Assembly (NCBI GenBank): GCA_020698575.1
Contig: CM036247.1
Span: 1,570,436-1,634,435 of the forward strand
Origin: Bostrychus sinensis
Taxonomy: Eukaryota; Chordata; Actinopteri; Gobiiformes; Eleotridae
Length of the DNA: 64,000 bases
Direction of reading: 5' to 3'
This document shows positions 22,199 to 33,977 of the stretch, one piece after another (the first letter of the stretch is position 1; each line of letters begins with the position of its first letter). Both the position numbers and the translations under genes were made by a program. The notes below the pieces were generated by a model. The model did not search any database. It saw only the letters and a list, made by a program, of their open reading frames with translations, and had not been told where the DNA came from.

Positions 22199-22680
22199 CA
22201 TCAAAATATCATCTATGTTCGTCGACTAAGATCTCACTGACCCATTAATCCACTGAGTGACCAAAGGAAGTCAGCCTAAAACCCAGTCTCCTCCTGAACT
22301 TAACCTGAACTGAAATAATAAATGATCATTTTGTGTCTCATTAAATGTACAATATTAATGGTCATGCCTTTTTTACTGTATACTGTTAATAATTTAATTA
22401 AACTGAATTAAACTTGGGCCTCTGTCCCTGTTAAACCTGAATATAACCTCCTCACAGTCACATGACTCCAAAACTGGACATGAACTTATATGATTATACT
22501 TTTATATTGCTTTACTTTTCCTTGATTATTGGGTACAAACATGCATTTAGATCTTGTCCAAAGAGTGGCCCTCAGCCTCCATGATAAAATGTATTACTTA
22601 AGACCCACCAGCAGCTCGTACAGTGCATCTCATCCACAGCTCTCTGCCTTGTGTTTTCTATGCTTAGCATGTTTTGAAGT
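22199..22680. other. Spacer with gene-flank homology
   Basis: About 22320-22480 (CTCATTAAATG..AATATTAA..) matches 39085-39105 plus 39842-39960 downstream of gene D. The gene D copy contains a 736-bp MITE that is absent here. Confidence 0.5.
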
Positions 22681-22689
22681 AATACAAAT

Positions 22690-22930
22690 GAGCAAGTGAT
22701 CAGTGCACTTGCTTCTGATGTTATCACAGCTCTCTTGGTTGTATTATAAATATTGTATGATAGTTGACTTCTTTTTTTACCTCTCTTATGTTAGTTTTTG
22801 TATAGTGATTATTGTTCTGTGCTGTATCTCACGCTGCTGCCTCTTGGCCAAGGTCGTCGTTGGAAATGAGAACTGGTTCTCATTTGACCGATCTGGGTAA
22901 ATAAAGGTTAAATAAATAAAATAAAAAATA
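22690..22930 (+). mobile_element. LINE 3' tail, Rex1-like
   Basis: CTGCTGCCTCTTGGCCAAGG, GAAATGAGAACTGGTTCTCA and GGGTAAATAAAGGTTAAATA are the widespread teleost LINE 3' end ending in AAATAAAT repeats. No coding part is attached. Confidence 0.6.
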
Positions 22931-22965
22931 AAGTAAGCCTGAGCTAAATATATATTACCTAAAGC

Positions 22966-23225
22966 AGCTATTCCCAAAATCAAGAGAGTCGCGGCCCCCA
23001 TCTGTACAACTGCCCTCTATTCAAAAGACTTAGTTTTATCTCCATATATTTCCATAAAACATTACAAAAAAACACTGACTGTTGGCTAAAAAGTATAAAC
23101 CTGTAATTCATTTGAAACCTAATTTCTTTTACTCAATATTGACTCTGAGGGCCCCTCTGCAGCACCTTCATGAACAGCCTGGGTGCCCTGGACCTCACTT
23201 AGGGAACCACTGACCTAGAGGATGT
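22966..23225. mobile_element. hAT-like MITE, family 1 copy a
   Basis: Begins AGCAGCTATTCCCAAAATCA and ends CACTTAGGGAACCACTG, imperfect inverted ends of the CAGTGGTTCCCAAA type seen in hAT elements. Relatives at 30985-31312, 41096-41845 and 59577-59830. Confidence 0.55.
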
Positions 23226-23364
23226 TTTTTATGTTTAACAATGTCATTTTGTTAGGTCTTGTTTAAGATTTTGTTGTCAAAGAAAATAAATAATTATTTG
23301 ACTTTTGAAAACAAAATGGTTACTAAACAGCAGCCTTATGTGCTTTTAAGAAAATGTTTTCAAC

Positions 23365-23516
23365 CTGAGCAGCAGGGGGCAGCAGAGGGCAGCAGAGGTG
23401 AGTGTGGCCCAGATGAGAGAAGAAGAACGGCTGCTGTCTGTGGCGTTAGCTCCGAACAGAACTCTGACACTTGGAGCCCAGAGCGGAGCCTTAAAGCGGA
23501 CAGAGCGCAGTGAAAC
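23365..23516 (+). promoter_or_regulatory. Conserved exon-1 5' cassette of gene C
   Basis: Contains the CTCF-like GCAGCAGGGGGCAGC and GCAGCAGAGGGCAGC repeats (23369-23397) and the shared sequence to the ATG. Confidence 0.55.
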
Positions 23517-23578
23517 ATGGCAGAAGTGAAGCTGAAGGAGGAGCCGGAGCTGTGGGAGCCCGCGGAGGTGGACAACAG
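23517..23578 (+). CDS. C2H2 zinc-finger gene C, exon 1
   Basis: 62 coding nt identical in plan to the other copies, GTGAGT donor at 23579. Homology to the usual downstream flank stops at 23639, where the inverted duplicate block begins. Intron 1 to exon 2 is 5.6 kb and contains several repeats. Confidence 0.8.
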
Positions 23579-23639
23579 GTGAGTTTAGAGCCGCTACAGG
23601 ACGCTCTCAGCACACAACCCTGCGCCCAGCGGACTGCAG

Positions 23640-24397
23640 AAACCTTATGGAGCCCATATTGAAGGAGAGATCCTGTCCCAGGACGGACAGCAACCTGTGT
23701 CAGGAGTTAGTCCATTACTCATCTATAGGATCATAGTTCACTCTGTAAGGATTCATCCAGACAGGGGAGGGGGGGGGTGAGGTAGGAATTGTGCAGTAGT
23801 TTTTATTAAATACCTAAAATGTGTATCAACGTTCAGGCCAATATAATAGGGTGTGTAAAAAAGTGCAAATCTTTTTGTGGAATATTAACCATAACTTATC
23901 AAATTAACAGCATAATATTATACTTTAATGAATAAACTCTCTCTCGTGGCGGCCTGACGCACCACACACAGGCTGTCCCCTGAGTCTGTACCCAAAAAAC
24001 ACATCCTCTGATCTTTGATCCTCTGCTTTGTTGGCTAAAGCATCGGCCTTAAAGCTGAATAAATAAGTGTGCCATATAGGAACGTCTTTTACCGTCACAT
24101 TAAAAAAATTACGCTGCGCACCTAAACGCATCATCACGCAGTTACTGCGTGGCTCTCTCTCCACGATCTGTAAATCTATTCAAGCGAAACACAAACAGAG
24201 GATATCTTTAGTAAAAAGAAGACCACGCTCTCTCAAGAAAAGAGGGATATAGCTCTGTGTTAACGTGAAGCGCTGTGAGGACGTGGAAAGATCCTCCAAC
24301 TCTGCGCCATGACGCACACCTCGCCCCTGGACAGGCCGACTTCTGCTACTTTTTTTTATGCACACTGAGGAAATGTGTACTGAACAGTACTGATCCA
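23640..24397 (-). repeat. Inverted duplicate of 2470-3222
   Basis: Carries the L2-like 3' tail (minus, about 23640-23785) with one copy of the 27-bp minisatellite unit (CCCCTGTCTGG reversed at about 23757-23768), then the shared block to GATCCAGGAGGGTG. Part of intron 1 of gene C. Confidence 0.75.
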
Positions 24398-24498
24398 GGA
24401 GGGTGAACTGTGGCGTAGCCACGTGGTGGCCTGGGTTAGCCACGGCCCCTGTTGGTCAGAGATTGGCCCCATCGGCCCCTGAGGGGTCCTGTGATGGG

Positions 24499-24730
24499 CT
24501 ACTGAGGTCCATACTGAGGACCATACTGAGGACCATACTGAGGTCCATACTGAGGTCCATACTGAGGTCCATACTGAGGTCCATACTGAGGTCCATACTG
24601 AGGTCCATGCTGAGGTCCATACTGAGGTCCATACTGAGGTCCATACTGAGGTCCATACTGAGGTCCATACTGAGGTCCATACTGAGGTCCATACTGAGGA
24701 CCATACTGAGGACCATACTGAGGTCCATAA
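24499..24730. repeat. 12-bp minisatellite, about 19 units
   Basis: Units of TGAGGTCCATAC with TGAGGACCATAC variants at both ends. The 12-bp period keeps all frames open and yields QYGP, MDLS and LRSI repeats; these are products of the repeat. Confidence 0.95.
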
Positions 24731-25200
24731 CGACGCTGGCGTGAGTGACTGACATTGCGTCTTTGCGCAGCTGTTGTAAAACAAACGGTTTGACACAGAG
24801 ACCTGCAGCTAACACCTCCTGACAGAGAAGAGCTCAAGCTTTGTGTCAGTTTTTATTTGGTATTGATAGGTTCAGGAATCACAGAGATATGCAGCGTTAA
24901 AGTTTGTAAAAGCATTTAGGAAACAGCCGCAGTGTTTGTTTAGCTCCAGTTTCTCTTTTACTCAGAAACTATTACAGAAGAGATAATTATTTTCAATAAC
25001 TTTGTTATTAATGATGATCAAAAGTAAGTGGAGAGATGGAGAAGAGCAGAGGAGAAACTGCAGCTGGAGAGGAAGCTCTGTAAAGTTTCTGTTAACAGCA
25101 ATCACCACTTCCTGTGATCCTTCAAAATAAAGCTTCATCCTTTTCCAGCAGCAGAAAAAACTTTATTGTGGCAGAGCCTGAAGGGAAAGGCATTAGCACT
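24731..25200. other. Spacer between minisatellites in intron 1 of gene C
   Basis: No gene or element recognised; no credible ORF. Confidence 0.5.
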
Positions 25201-25660
25201 GCACACAGGAGCAGGCAGGAGCAGGCAGGAGCAGGCAGGAGCAGACAGGAGCAGACAGGAGCAGACAGGAGCAGACAGGAGCTGACAGGAGCTGGCAGGA
25301 GCTGACAGGAGCAGACAGGAGCAGGCAGGAGCAGGCAGGAGCAGACAGGAGCTGACAGGAGCAGGCAGGAGCAGACAGGAGCAGACAGGAGCTGACAGGA
25401 GCTGACAGGAGCAGGCAGGAGCTGACAGGAGCTGACAGGAGCTGGCAGGAGCAGACAGGAGCAGGCAGGAGCAGACAGGAGCTGACAGGAGCTGGCAGGA
25501 GCTGACAGGAGCAGGCAGGAGCAGGCAGGAGCAGACAGGAGCAGACAGGAGCTGACAGGAGCAGGCAGGAGCAGGCAGGAGCAGACAGGAGCTGACAGGA
25601 GCTGACAGGAGCAGGCAGGAGCTGACAGGAGCAGGCAGGAGCAGACAGGAGCAGGCAGGA
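25201..25660. repeat. 10-bp minisatellite, 46 units, fixed period
   Basis: 46 consecutive decamers of the form GC(A/T)G(G/A)CAGGA, apart from a variant first unit. No length change occurs over 460 bp and only positions 3 and 5 vary, giving four unit types. Not coding: the period is not a multiple of three and the long minus ORF is an artefact. Confidence 0.97.
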
Positions 25661-26173
25661 GCAGGGCTGTGCCACAGCAGTGAGGCTACAGCTGAGTAAC
25701 TGAGCCTTCAGTCAGAGTCAGAGTCAGATTAAACAAAGATTTTCAGTTTTATCTAAACCTTAGCTCTCTGTTGGTTCTTTTTTTCTTTCTTTTATGAATA
25801 ATTTATTTGCATTTCCTCATTATTTGAGATGAATTGTTAGAGTAAAAAATGCCTACATATCTGAGTGAGCAGCTGTCTGTGGTGTGAGCAGAGAGTTCTG
25901 TGATGTGCAGACTGGAGACAGAGCACAGACTGAGAGTCATGAAAAGTTGTGATGTAGACAAAGTTGTTAGTAAGTTAGTGTAAGTTTGTTAAAGCAAAAA
26001 TATCTAACACATTGCACTAATTAACAACAACATGCTTCCAGACGTCTGGCTCTGCCACTACACACAGGTTATAGAAAACTGCTAATGGTTTTACTCACTC
26101 TGTAGTCAGCTAAAACACTTTAAAATGCACAAGGATACAGCAAATATTGTCTGTTATACTGATTTTGATTGAT
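25661..26173. other. Spacer in intron 1 of gene C
   Basis: No recognisable gene or element; AT-rich with short tandem GAGTCA traces near 25710. Confidence 0.5.
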
Positions 26174-27691
26174 TTGTAGGAGTAGTGGATTTTGCTGCTG
26201 ATATTTGTTTCTAACTCAAAAAGGACATTCCTTTCAGGAGCCACAGTGTGTGGCCTATAGTGACCCAAGGACAATAAGAATGGTTATCTGCTTTCTGGTA
26301 CCACTCATGACAACTTTTGTTGACTTAAAAATCATAAATCCGCTATAAACTTCTTTTCTACCAGATGTGAAGATAAGAGCACTCGTCACTACAGCTAACC
26401 TCAAACTGACCTTTTACAAATTCTAGGAGGACTCGAAATGTGGAGCAATACTGCCACTTAGTGGCCAGGACAGACTGTGGTCACTATACTCTATTCAAGA
26501 GACAGATTTCATGCATATACATGTTCAAAATGTCATAACTGTATTTTGTGCAAACTGTTGAAATCTTCATGTCTAATATTGGTTGGATATGTGCTTATTC
26601 AGTATCATTATTCACCAGTGTTGTTTATGTTGCTACAAAACGTTCCACTCACTTTAAATGTAACATGCCTTAAAACTTAGTTAAATTGAAGTGGAGTAAA
26701 ACACATTTCTTTTATGACATTTACTTTGCATCTAGCAAAGCAAAGGTAATTTGATTTCCCCACAATCACTGCAGAGAACAGAGGGCCGCCCCCGTTTTAA
26801 CACAGAGTTAAATACGACCAGATCCTTTGTTCTACATCTATGTCTTCTTCTTCTTGTCTCATGTTTGTTTGCGTTAAGTTTACTTTGCCGGTGATAATAT
26901 CTTTTCACAATAAGTCGTCAAAACTTTTATTTGATAGTTCTCAGGTATCATTTTTATCGTTTATTTTGAAAGCCTCTCGTCGCACAACATCTGCCAGCTT
27001 TAACAACCTCTGCCATGACCAAAGCGGCTGTTTCAAGAAGTTATACTTCTAAAGTTTTTGAGTCGCTGTGAAAGTGTTTTTATTGAACTTTTGCCTTACT
27101 CTGAGACTTTGCCGCTGCCTTACACTGAACAACAGCTAAACTCTCCCTGAGCGGCATCACGCTCGCTGTTAAACCTAACGGGACATCTGGAGACCTGCTT
27201 GTTGAGCTTTGGAGGACAAACCTATGAACCGCGGTTTGGACCGGGAAGACCAGGCCTGGGACTCCCCGCGGATCCAAAAGGACAAGGACCAACATCCGAG
27301 CCCCGACTGAACCCAGAGGCTGCTGTCGTCATCGTCCTCTCTCCTGCTCTGAGAACAGTAAGGCAGTGTGTGTGACCTTCATGGCGTCAATAGTCTTAAA
27401 GAGTCTCATATCCACCTTTATTCCCTAAAATCTCCAATAATTTAATAAGTCATACCATAACTTTACTCCACTACAATTAATATCAGTAATAATCAGTAAT
27501 TCTGCATAACAGTTCTGTTCAAAATTACATTCTTTTCAGTATTTACCTGTGCCTTTCAGTTTACTATTTTGCCTAATTTTGTAAATAAACTTTATACTTA
27601 ATCTAATTTAAGTTGAGTTTGGTGATCTTTGTCTGTTATAATAAGTCCCTGCTGGTTAACCTTTCCCTCCTTAGACATTAGTTTTAGGTGT
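26174..27691. repeat. 1.5-kb direct repeat, copy 2 (interrupted)
   Basis: Same sequence as 20586-22101. The homology resumes after the 723-bp insertion at 28415-28513. Confidence 0.85.
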
Positions 27692-28414
27692 GTAAAGTTC
27701 TCCATCCACCAAGGCGACGATCGCCCGTCTGAAGCCGTCTTAACGGTTCATCCACGTCGCTCATTTCCGTCTTTTTGATCTGTCTGCGCCGTCTGCCTCC
27801 ATTGCTCCAGGACGGGGGCCGTCTGACCAGTTTTCTGCCGATTGGCCTTGTTGTTGTTGTTGTTGTTGTTGAATCGTCTTTGGTCTTTGGCAGAAGCGCT
27901 CTGATAGGCCTAGCACTACAGCTGCCGCGCCAATCAGCTCACGGGAATTTTAGCGGAAGTGACGGAGTGACGAGAGGTGAAAACCGCTGAGGCAGCGTAC
28001 TGTCACCATTTTTGCATTCTTCGCAATTCCGTGCGGAAAGTTATCTTCTTCAAGTAACAGAGCAGCGGCACCTAATCCACACAAAACAATGTCCAAACCA
28101 GCCATGATCACGCTTCTGTAATGTTCAGACAAACTGAGAACAGTGCAGACCAAGGCGCTACATGCAGATGTACTCCGCAAACATTGTGTCACTTCCGTTG
28201 ATCTTTGTGCACTGGCTAGCGCCATCTGCCGCTTTGGGGGGGTAACTACATCATGTGCATGTGCAAGACACGGTCTTTAGGTCGGTTGTCGCTTCGGTGA
28301 ATGAAGAGGGAAAAAGGTCATGCGACGTGAGGAAACGAGAGGAGACGGGAAGAGACGAGCTGTCGCTCCGTCTTATCTGTGGCAGTCTGGGAGTCGCCTT
28401 GGTGGATCGAGGCC
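27692..28414. mobile_element. 723-bp insertion with terminal inverted repeats
   Basis: Inserted in direct-repeat copy 2 exactly where copy 1 reads TTAGGTGT|TTTAATCTAC. Near both ends is the inverted motif ATCCACCAAGGCGAC (left about 27712-27726, right GTCGCCTTGGTGGAT 28394-28408). No target duplication is seen. Inside are a (GTT)n run at 27847-27869 and a 91-codon minus ORF (27950-28225) without known domain. Best read as a non-autonomous DNA transposon of unknown superfamily. Confidence 0.75.
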
Positions 28415-28552
28415 TTTAATCTACATGGCAGCACAAGGCTGACTGGTACCGATGCAGAATTCATACTCTTAATCTTTGTCTTAAGTATATATATATTTTA
28501 TATGTATGCTACAGATTGATTGATTTGATTGATTATATTGACGCCATTCTAC

Positions 28553-29097
28553 TGAACGAGTAATAAATTATTTGAACAAGTGTTCACGTGCGTTAAGTCT
28601 TCCAACAGTGGTTTACAGCATCCACAGTGGTTTTCTGCTGTGACTGTCGCTGCTGTAGTCAGCGCGGCCCGCAAAATGGAAAATAAATAAACTTCAATTA
28701 TTTAAACAATGACATCCACAAACCTCCAGTGTGTTGTGCGACCACATTTTAACACATCACCGTGTGCTCCCAGATGTTTAAAGGGGTAAATAAAGCGGAG
28801 AAGAAAGAGTGAGACCTGGAGCGAGGGGCGCAGGAGGACGGAAAGAGACGCAGACGTGTTGGAGGAGAAACTGATGCGCTGGATTTGACCAGTTTCAAAT
28901 TAACTTATTATATGTCCTGTTGTTACAAATAAGCACTTCAGAAACATATTTACTACACCTCTTTTTTGCCCAAAAAAACAACAGATGTCCCTACATTTTC
29001 AAAGTACCGTTTTAACTCCAGTTTAAAGGCAAGTTTAGCTAAGTTGATAGACGATTATACCGTATACCCCGGTATAATTTGGGGACAGTAAGATGTA
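28553..29097 (-). repeat. Inverted duplicate of 1777-2321
   Basis: Reverse complement of 1777-2321 with only scattered differences. It ends about 105 bp before exon 2 of gene C. Confidence 0.75.
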
Positions 29098-29202
29098 TAA
29101 AAAAAAATGGATATTGACCAACTCTAGGTCCAATACACCTAACAGCTCTATGGACATTGGACGTACAGGGTTTACCAATAATTTTCTTTTGTTCTCTCAC
29201 AG

Positions 29203-29240
29203 TGAGCTCCCTCAGATCCACATGGACACAGACAGAAAAG
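29203..29240 (+). CDS. Gene C exon 2 (38 nt)
   Basis: Between TCTCTCACAG and GTAAGA, encodes SELPQIHMDTDRK (V to L relative to genes A and B). Same phase and length as its paralogues. Confidence 0.82.
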
Positions 29241-29395
29241 GTAAGAAACTTCAACCTGAGCTCCCACGTTTCAGTTAAGAAATACGTACGATGAAAACAG
29301 AACTTTTAAAACACCAATAAGTAGTACACTGGCAAAAAATGCATAATGTCATTCTGCTATGGGCTAACATTGTTTTGTCATTTTGTGTCCTGCAG

Positions 29396-30189
29396 GCGTC
29401 CAGAGTCTGGTCCACATTAAAGAAGAACCAGAGGAACTGCAAATCAAACAGGAGCCACTCCAAGATTTTCCATTCATCTGTTTCTCTGTGAAGAGTGAAG
29501 ATGAAGAAGAGGAGTCCTCTGTCCTTCATCAAACACTGAAAGAGGAGAACAGAGAGGACACTGATGCAGCAGAACCAGGTTTAGAGAAACATTCAGAGTC
29601 AGAGAGAGAAGAACACACTGATTCGGACTGGAGCTGGGAATGGGAACCTCCAGTCAAGACTTCTGCACAAACACAAATAGACAATTCTTCAGAGACTGAC
29701 GACTCTGACGACTGGACTCCTTCAGTCCACAAAAGTCCAGGTCCCCCAAAAAAGGAGCACAAATGCTCTGAATGTGGAAAGGTGTTTCCGAACAGCACCA
29801 GATTAAAGACGCATCAATGGGGTCACACAGGAGAGAAACCATTCAAATGTTCAGTTTGTGGAAAGTGTTTTAAACAACGGTATTATCTACAAATACACAT
29901 GAGAATCCACACAGGAGAGAGGCCATTCAAATGTTCAGTTTGTGGAAAGGGTTTTAAAGTAAAGGCAGGAGTTAGAGCACACATGTGGAGTCACGCAGAA
30001 GAGAGACCATTTAAATGTACCATTTGTGCAAAGAGTTTTGCACAACAGGGTACTCTAATAAAACACATAAGAATCCACACAGGAGAGAGACCATTCAGCT
30101 GTTTGGTTTGTGTGAAGGAATTTAGAGTAGAAGATGCTCTTAAACGACACATGAAGATCCACACAGGAGAGAGACTGGTTAAATGTTAG
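29396..30189 (+). CDS. C2H2 zinc-finger protein gene C, exon 3 (short array)
   Basis: Acceptor CCTGCAG before 29396, TAG at 30187-30189; the spliced protein has 297 residues. Compared with gene B it lacks seven residues after GVQS (the QYEPGPS stretch) and part of the acidic region after EEHT. KEEP motifs and SSETDDSDDWTPS are kept. Five C2H2 fingers follow from about residue 150: NSTRLKT, QRYYLQI, VKAGVRA, QQGTLIK and VEDALKR helices. It ends at the first Cys of a would-be sixth finger (TGERLVKC). Linkers are partly degenerate (SHAEERP). The frame is open, so a short but functional protein is plausible; partial decay by finger loss is the alternative. Confidence 0.88.
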
Positions 30190-30984
30190 GCTCGCTGTCA
30201 GCTCCATTTACACAGCAGTCCAAGGTCTTAAAAGTATTAAAAATGTATTAAATTTGATGTTGCCAAAATCAAGGCCTGTTCTAAGTAACAATAGAGAAGT
30301 CTCTTTTTTTCCCCGAGTTAAATGTGAATTTGTCAGATTCTATCAATAGTGGTTTTGCAAATAGCTTAAAATCACCCACTCAAATGTGCCTTTATTTACC
30401 TGTATTAGACTTAAAATAAAACCAATACGTTTCGGAGAGTAATGTAAAAGACCCCCCTCCTATCTCCTAACGTATTTTGATTTTCCAGGCGTTGCCAATG
30501 AGCCATTTTGTAACATCAGTTCTTGACAACTTTATGTAAATCAATTTTTTCCTGAACTTAACGTTTGTGCCAATTTTCAGGACTTTCTGTGGGTGTTTAC
30601 TGCCTCAAAAATGTGATTTACTTGGCAGTAAAACTACAATAATAATAATAATAAAAATCTTTTTTTTTCCTTGCATTGCTACACAAATACTGTAATAGAT
30701 AGGGTGTTGTGCTTTTGGCACATTGTTTGCCATCACATAGAGCATGTGTCTACCAAATTTTACAAACAGAATTTTTATTGTAAATTTTATAAGATAAAAC
30801 TTTGCGGGGGCAAAGTGCACAAGCGCTGCATTGGGTCTTTTCTAATCCAACAAAGTTTGCAAAAGTTACAGGGTTTTTTATATTTTCCTCCCGGTGGGAC
30901 ATGCCCGAAACACCTCCCCAGAGAGGGACCATATTAGTAGTATAAAGAAAGCATTCAAATCAGCCTGAGCTAGATATATATTAC
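30190..30984. other. 3' flank of gene C and spacer
   Basis: The first 90 bp match the 3' flank of gene B. The remainder is AT-rich, with a short (AAT)n at 30638-30652. Around 30886-30925 the minus strand reads LSGEVFRACPTGR-like codons, a small scrap of the Rex3-like C-terminus. Confidence 0.5.
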
Positions 30985-31312
30985 CTAGAGCAGCTATTCC
31001 CAAAATCAAGAGAGTCACAGCCCCCTTAGATCTCTGAAAATCCCACGCGGACCCCCACCTGTACCACTTCCCTCTATCCAAAAGACTTTGTTTTTTTCTC
31101 CATATATTTCCTTAAAAACATTACAAAACACCGACTGTTGGCTAAAAATAGATTTAAAGTAATATTTTTAAACAAGTATATGACTGTAATTCATTCAGCT
31201 TAGGTTTTTCTCATGTACTCAATATCGACAGCCTCTGGGGGCCCCTCTGCATTACCTTCGTGGACAGCCTGGGGGCCCCGGACCTCACTTTGGGAACCAC
31301 AGACCTAGAGGA
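30985..31312. mobile_element. hAT-like MITE, family 1 copy b
   Basis: AGCAGCTATTCCCAAAATCA at the left and CTCACTTTGGGAACCACAG at the right; internal sequence matches copy a. Confidence 0.55.
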
Positions 31313-31609
31313 TGTTTTTTATGTTAAACAATGTTATTTTGCTGCTAGGGTGAGCAGATGTCCCGATTTAACAGGGACAGTCCCAGTTTTTGGCTCCTTG
31401 TCCCAACTCATAAAAACACTCATATGTCCTAGTTTTCAACAAACCATGTCACAGTTGTCCCCATTTTAATTAACAGAAAAGCACAGAAAACTTAAAATCA
31501 TTTGTCTAAAGACTTTGATCACAAAATTTATTTACAATGTCATTATTTTTTATCGATAATTTTCTATCATATTCAAAACTTGAGCCCTAGCGTCATGTTC
31601 TTTATTTAA

Positions 31610-32255
31610 TTGTTTAATTCTCAGTCAGTGGAAGTGGTGCACCAGTATAAACACCTGGGCACAATAACTGATGACCTGCTGACCTTTGAGGACCAGGTGG
31701 ATGCTCTTTGCAAAAAAGCTAAGCAGCGGATGTATTTTTATCGTAAACTCAGACATTTTAAGGTTGGGTGCACTTTTATGAGAATGTTTTATTCGTGTTT
31801 TATTGAATCTGTTTTTACTTTTGCTTTTATTTGTTGGTTTGGAGCACTTTCTTTAAAAAACAAAAAGCACCTTCAGGGCATTGTTTGCACTTGTGGCAAG
31901 ATAGCGGGCGGAACCTTTACCGACCTGCGGGACCTTTACAGGGCACAGATTTTAAAAAGGGCCCGCCACACCTCCTCTGACCCGAGCCATCCTCTGTGGG
32001 CGGAGTTTAAACTGCTTCCGTCTGGCCGCAGATACACTGTCCCCAAGAGCAGGACAAACAGATACAAAAACTCTTTTATCCCTGTTGCCATTAGTATTTT
32101 AAATCAGTCAATGTAGTATTTTTTATACTTTTTATATGTTGTATTTATTTTTGTCTATTTCATTGTTTGCATTTTACCATTGTGTGGTGTGTGTGCGTAC
32201 TGCTGCTGTAAAACAATTTGCACTTTGGGGATAATAAAGACTCCTTGAACCTTAT
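31610..32255 (+). mobile_element. LINE 3' end (L2/CR1-like ORF2 C-terminus)
   Basis: An open frame to 32116 reads YKHLGTITDDLLTFEDQVD, KKAKQRMYFYRKLR and RTNRYKNSFIPVAISILN, the post-RT region of fish L2/CR1-type LINEs. A short 3' UTR ends AATAAAGACTCCTTGAACCT. Strongly 5'-truncated. Confidence 0.8.
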
Positions 32256-32412
32256 GTGAGTGAAAAATGTATAGATTTCTGAAGCTTTTTTGTCACTTGA
32301 TAAATAAAAATGCACCGGGATTTGTGAAATAAATATTTGTCCCAGTTTTGGGGTCTCGAAAACTGGTCACTCTATTTATTGGGTCTCGTTTTAGATTGTG
32401 TTGTCAAAGAAT

Positions 32413-32554
32413 CTGAGCAGCAGAGGGCAGCAGAGGTGAGTGTGGCCCAGATGAGAGAAGAAGAACGGCTGCTGTCTGTGGCGTTAGCTCCGAACAGAAC
32501 TCTGACACTTGGAGCCCAGAGCGGAGCCTTAAAGCGGACAGAGCGCAGTGAAAC
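32413..32554 (+). promoter_or_regulatory. Conserved exon-1 5' cassette of gene D
   Basis: Has one fewer CTCF-like unit than the other copies (only GCAGCAGAGGGCAGC, about 32416-32430). The rest of the cassette is intact. Confidence 0.5.
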
Positions 32555-32616
32555 ATGGCAGAAGTGAAGCTGAAGGAGGAGCCGGAGCTGTGGGAGCCCG
32601 CGGAGGTGGACAACAG
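32555..32616 (+). CDS. C2H2 zinc-finger gene D, exon 1
   Basis: 62 coding nt with GTGAGT donor, peptide as in the other copies. Intron 1 is 1.36 kb and about half of it is a hAT-like insertion. Confidence 0.85.
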
Positions 32617-33076
32617 GTGAGTTTAGAGCCGCTACAGGACGCTCTCAGCACACAACCCTGCGCCCAGCGGACTGCCTTTAAACAACACACCATTGTGCGA
32701 TTATCAGTCACTTTATCAGACACAGGACCGACAAGAAACTGGACCCAGAGACCATCTGAACCTCTGTGAAACCGTTTAAAATCCGGATTAGATTAAATAT
32801 GTGTCGGGGAGATATCATAACAGAACGTTTGGCTGTGCTAACATGCTAATAACACTTTAGCATCAGTGTTAGCTTACAGTCACAAGATGGCGGCCGGAAC
32901 TGCCACCGCAGCGGTTTCCACGTCCTCTCTAGGTTCAGTTCTATGGATGAGCTCCATTGTAGTTAAAGTTAAAGTTATATAATATAGTTATAGCACCTAT
33001 AGTTGTTACAGCGCTATACAACGCTACGGTATTGACTTAATGGCTGCCGCTGTTCCTGATATAGAAAGTTAATAAA

Positions 33077-33766
33077 TGGGGCTGGGTATTGTTAAGAACC
33101 TCACAATGCGATTCGATTTTGATTCTTTAGGTTGCAGTTTGATAAAAAAAATTATTCAATTCGATATTGATTTAAATACTTAAATATTGAGTCAATAATA
33201 ATAAAATTCAGTAATAATTATGCACCTGCTGATATTTTTAAATAATAATGTGTGCAGTATTTCTATTGGTTAAGAACAAAGATTTCTCTTTCTATCGCTC
33301 GCTCCCTTCCTGTGTATTTCTTATGCAGGGGAATGAGCTCCTGCTGTCACAGTGCGCAGACATTTAGCTCCTACCTCCAGGCTCCACCTCCGTGCTGCCG
33401 TGTCCCGTGAGTGCGTGTGCATTAATTAGAGAGAGGAGAACCACGCTTTGTAGGCTACTCATTGAAGATTACTTTTATAGCGCAGTGAAAGTAAAAAAGT
33501 TAAACCCTTTGCTCACACAAACACAACTGCCCACAGCAGCATCGATGAGAGGGATTGTTAACGGCAGAGGCAGACTTATGAGATGGGTCGTAATTTTCTT
33601 CAACAATGGTCTTAAAAAGATCTAAAAACTCTTAAAATCAACTTGTTGCTCACAGCGCCCCCACTGACCTGGAGGTTGAATCCATTCAAAGGGTTTTCTG
33701 AATCCATAATGAATTGAGTAAAAAATATTGCAATGTATTGATGAATCAATATTTTACCCACACCTA
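33077..33766. mobile_element. hAT-like non-autonomous element, 690 bp
   Basis: Ends TGGGGCTGGGTATTG and (reversed) TAGGTGTGGGTAAAATATTG. A perfect 8-bp duplication TTAATAAA lies on both sides (33069-33076 and 33767-33774), as hAT transposases make. In intron 1 of gene D; no transposase frame. Confidence 0.85.
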
Positions 33767-33977
33767 TTAATAAACACAAGTTCTAAAATTTAAAGCTAAG
33801 CGTCTCTCCCTGCAGATTTATAATGAACGACCTAGACCTAACCAACAACTGTTACAACCCCATAGACAGATGTGGCTAAAAAGTTTGAGTACTAAAGGTC
33901 CAATGCTCCTTCTAACAATTCTATGGACATTGTAGGTACGGGATATGTACCAATCCTTTTCTTTTGTTCTCTCACAG

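Noticed and set aside
24356..24837. ORFs with QYGP, MDLS and LRSI repeats
   Set aside because: Artefacts of a 12-bp tandem repeat, open in several frames at once.
24499..25660. CRISPR-like arrays
   Set aside because: Continuous tandem repeats without spacers, in a eukaryotic intron.
25193..25675. 160-codon Cys/Leu/Pro-rich minus ORF
   Set aside because: Translation of the decamer array; no reason to expect expression.
20586..28513. The 1.5-kb direct repeats as the two LTRs of a retrovirus-like element
   Set aside because: No TG..CA ends, primer-binding site, polypurine tract or gag/pol frame between them; the interior holds a zinc-finger exon 1 and unrelated repeats.
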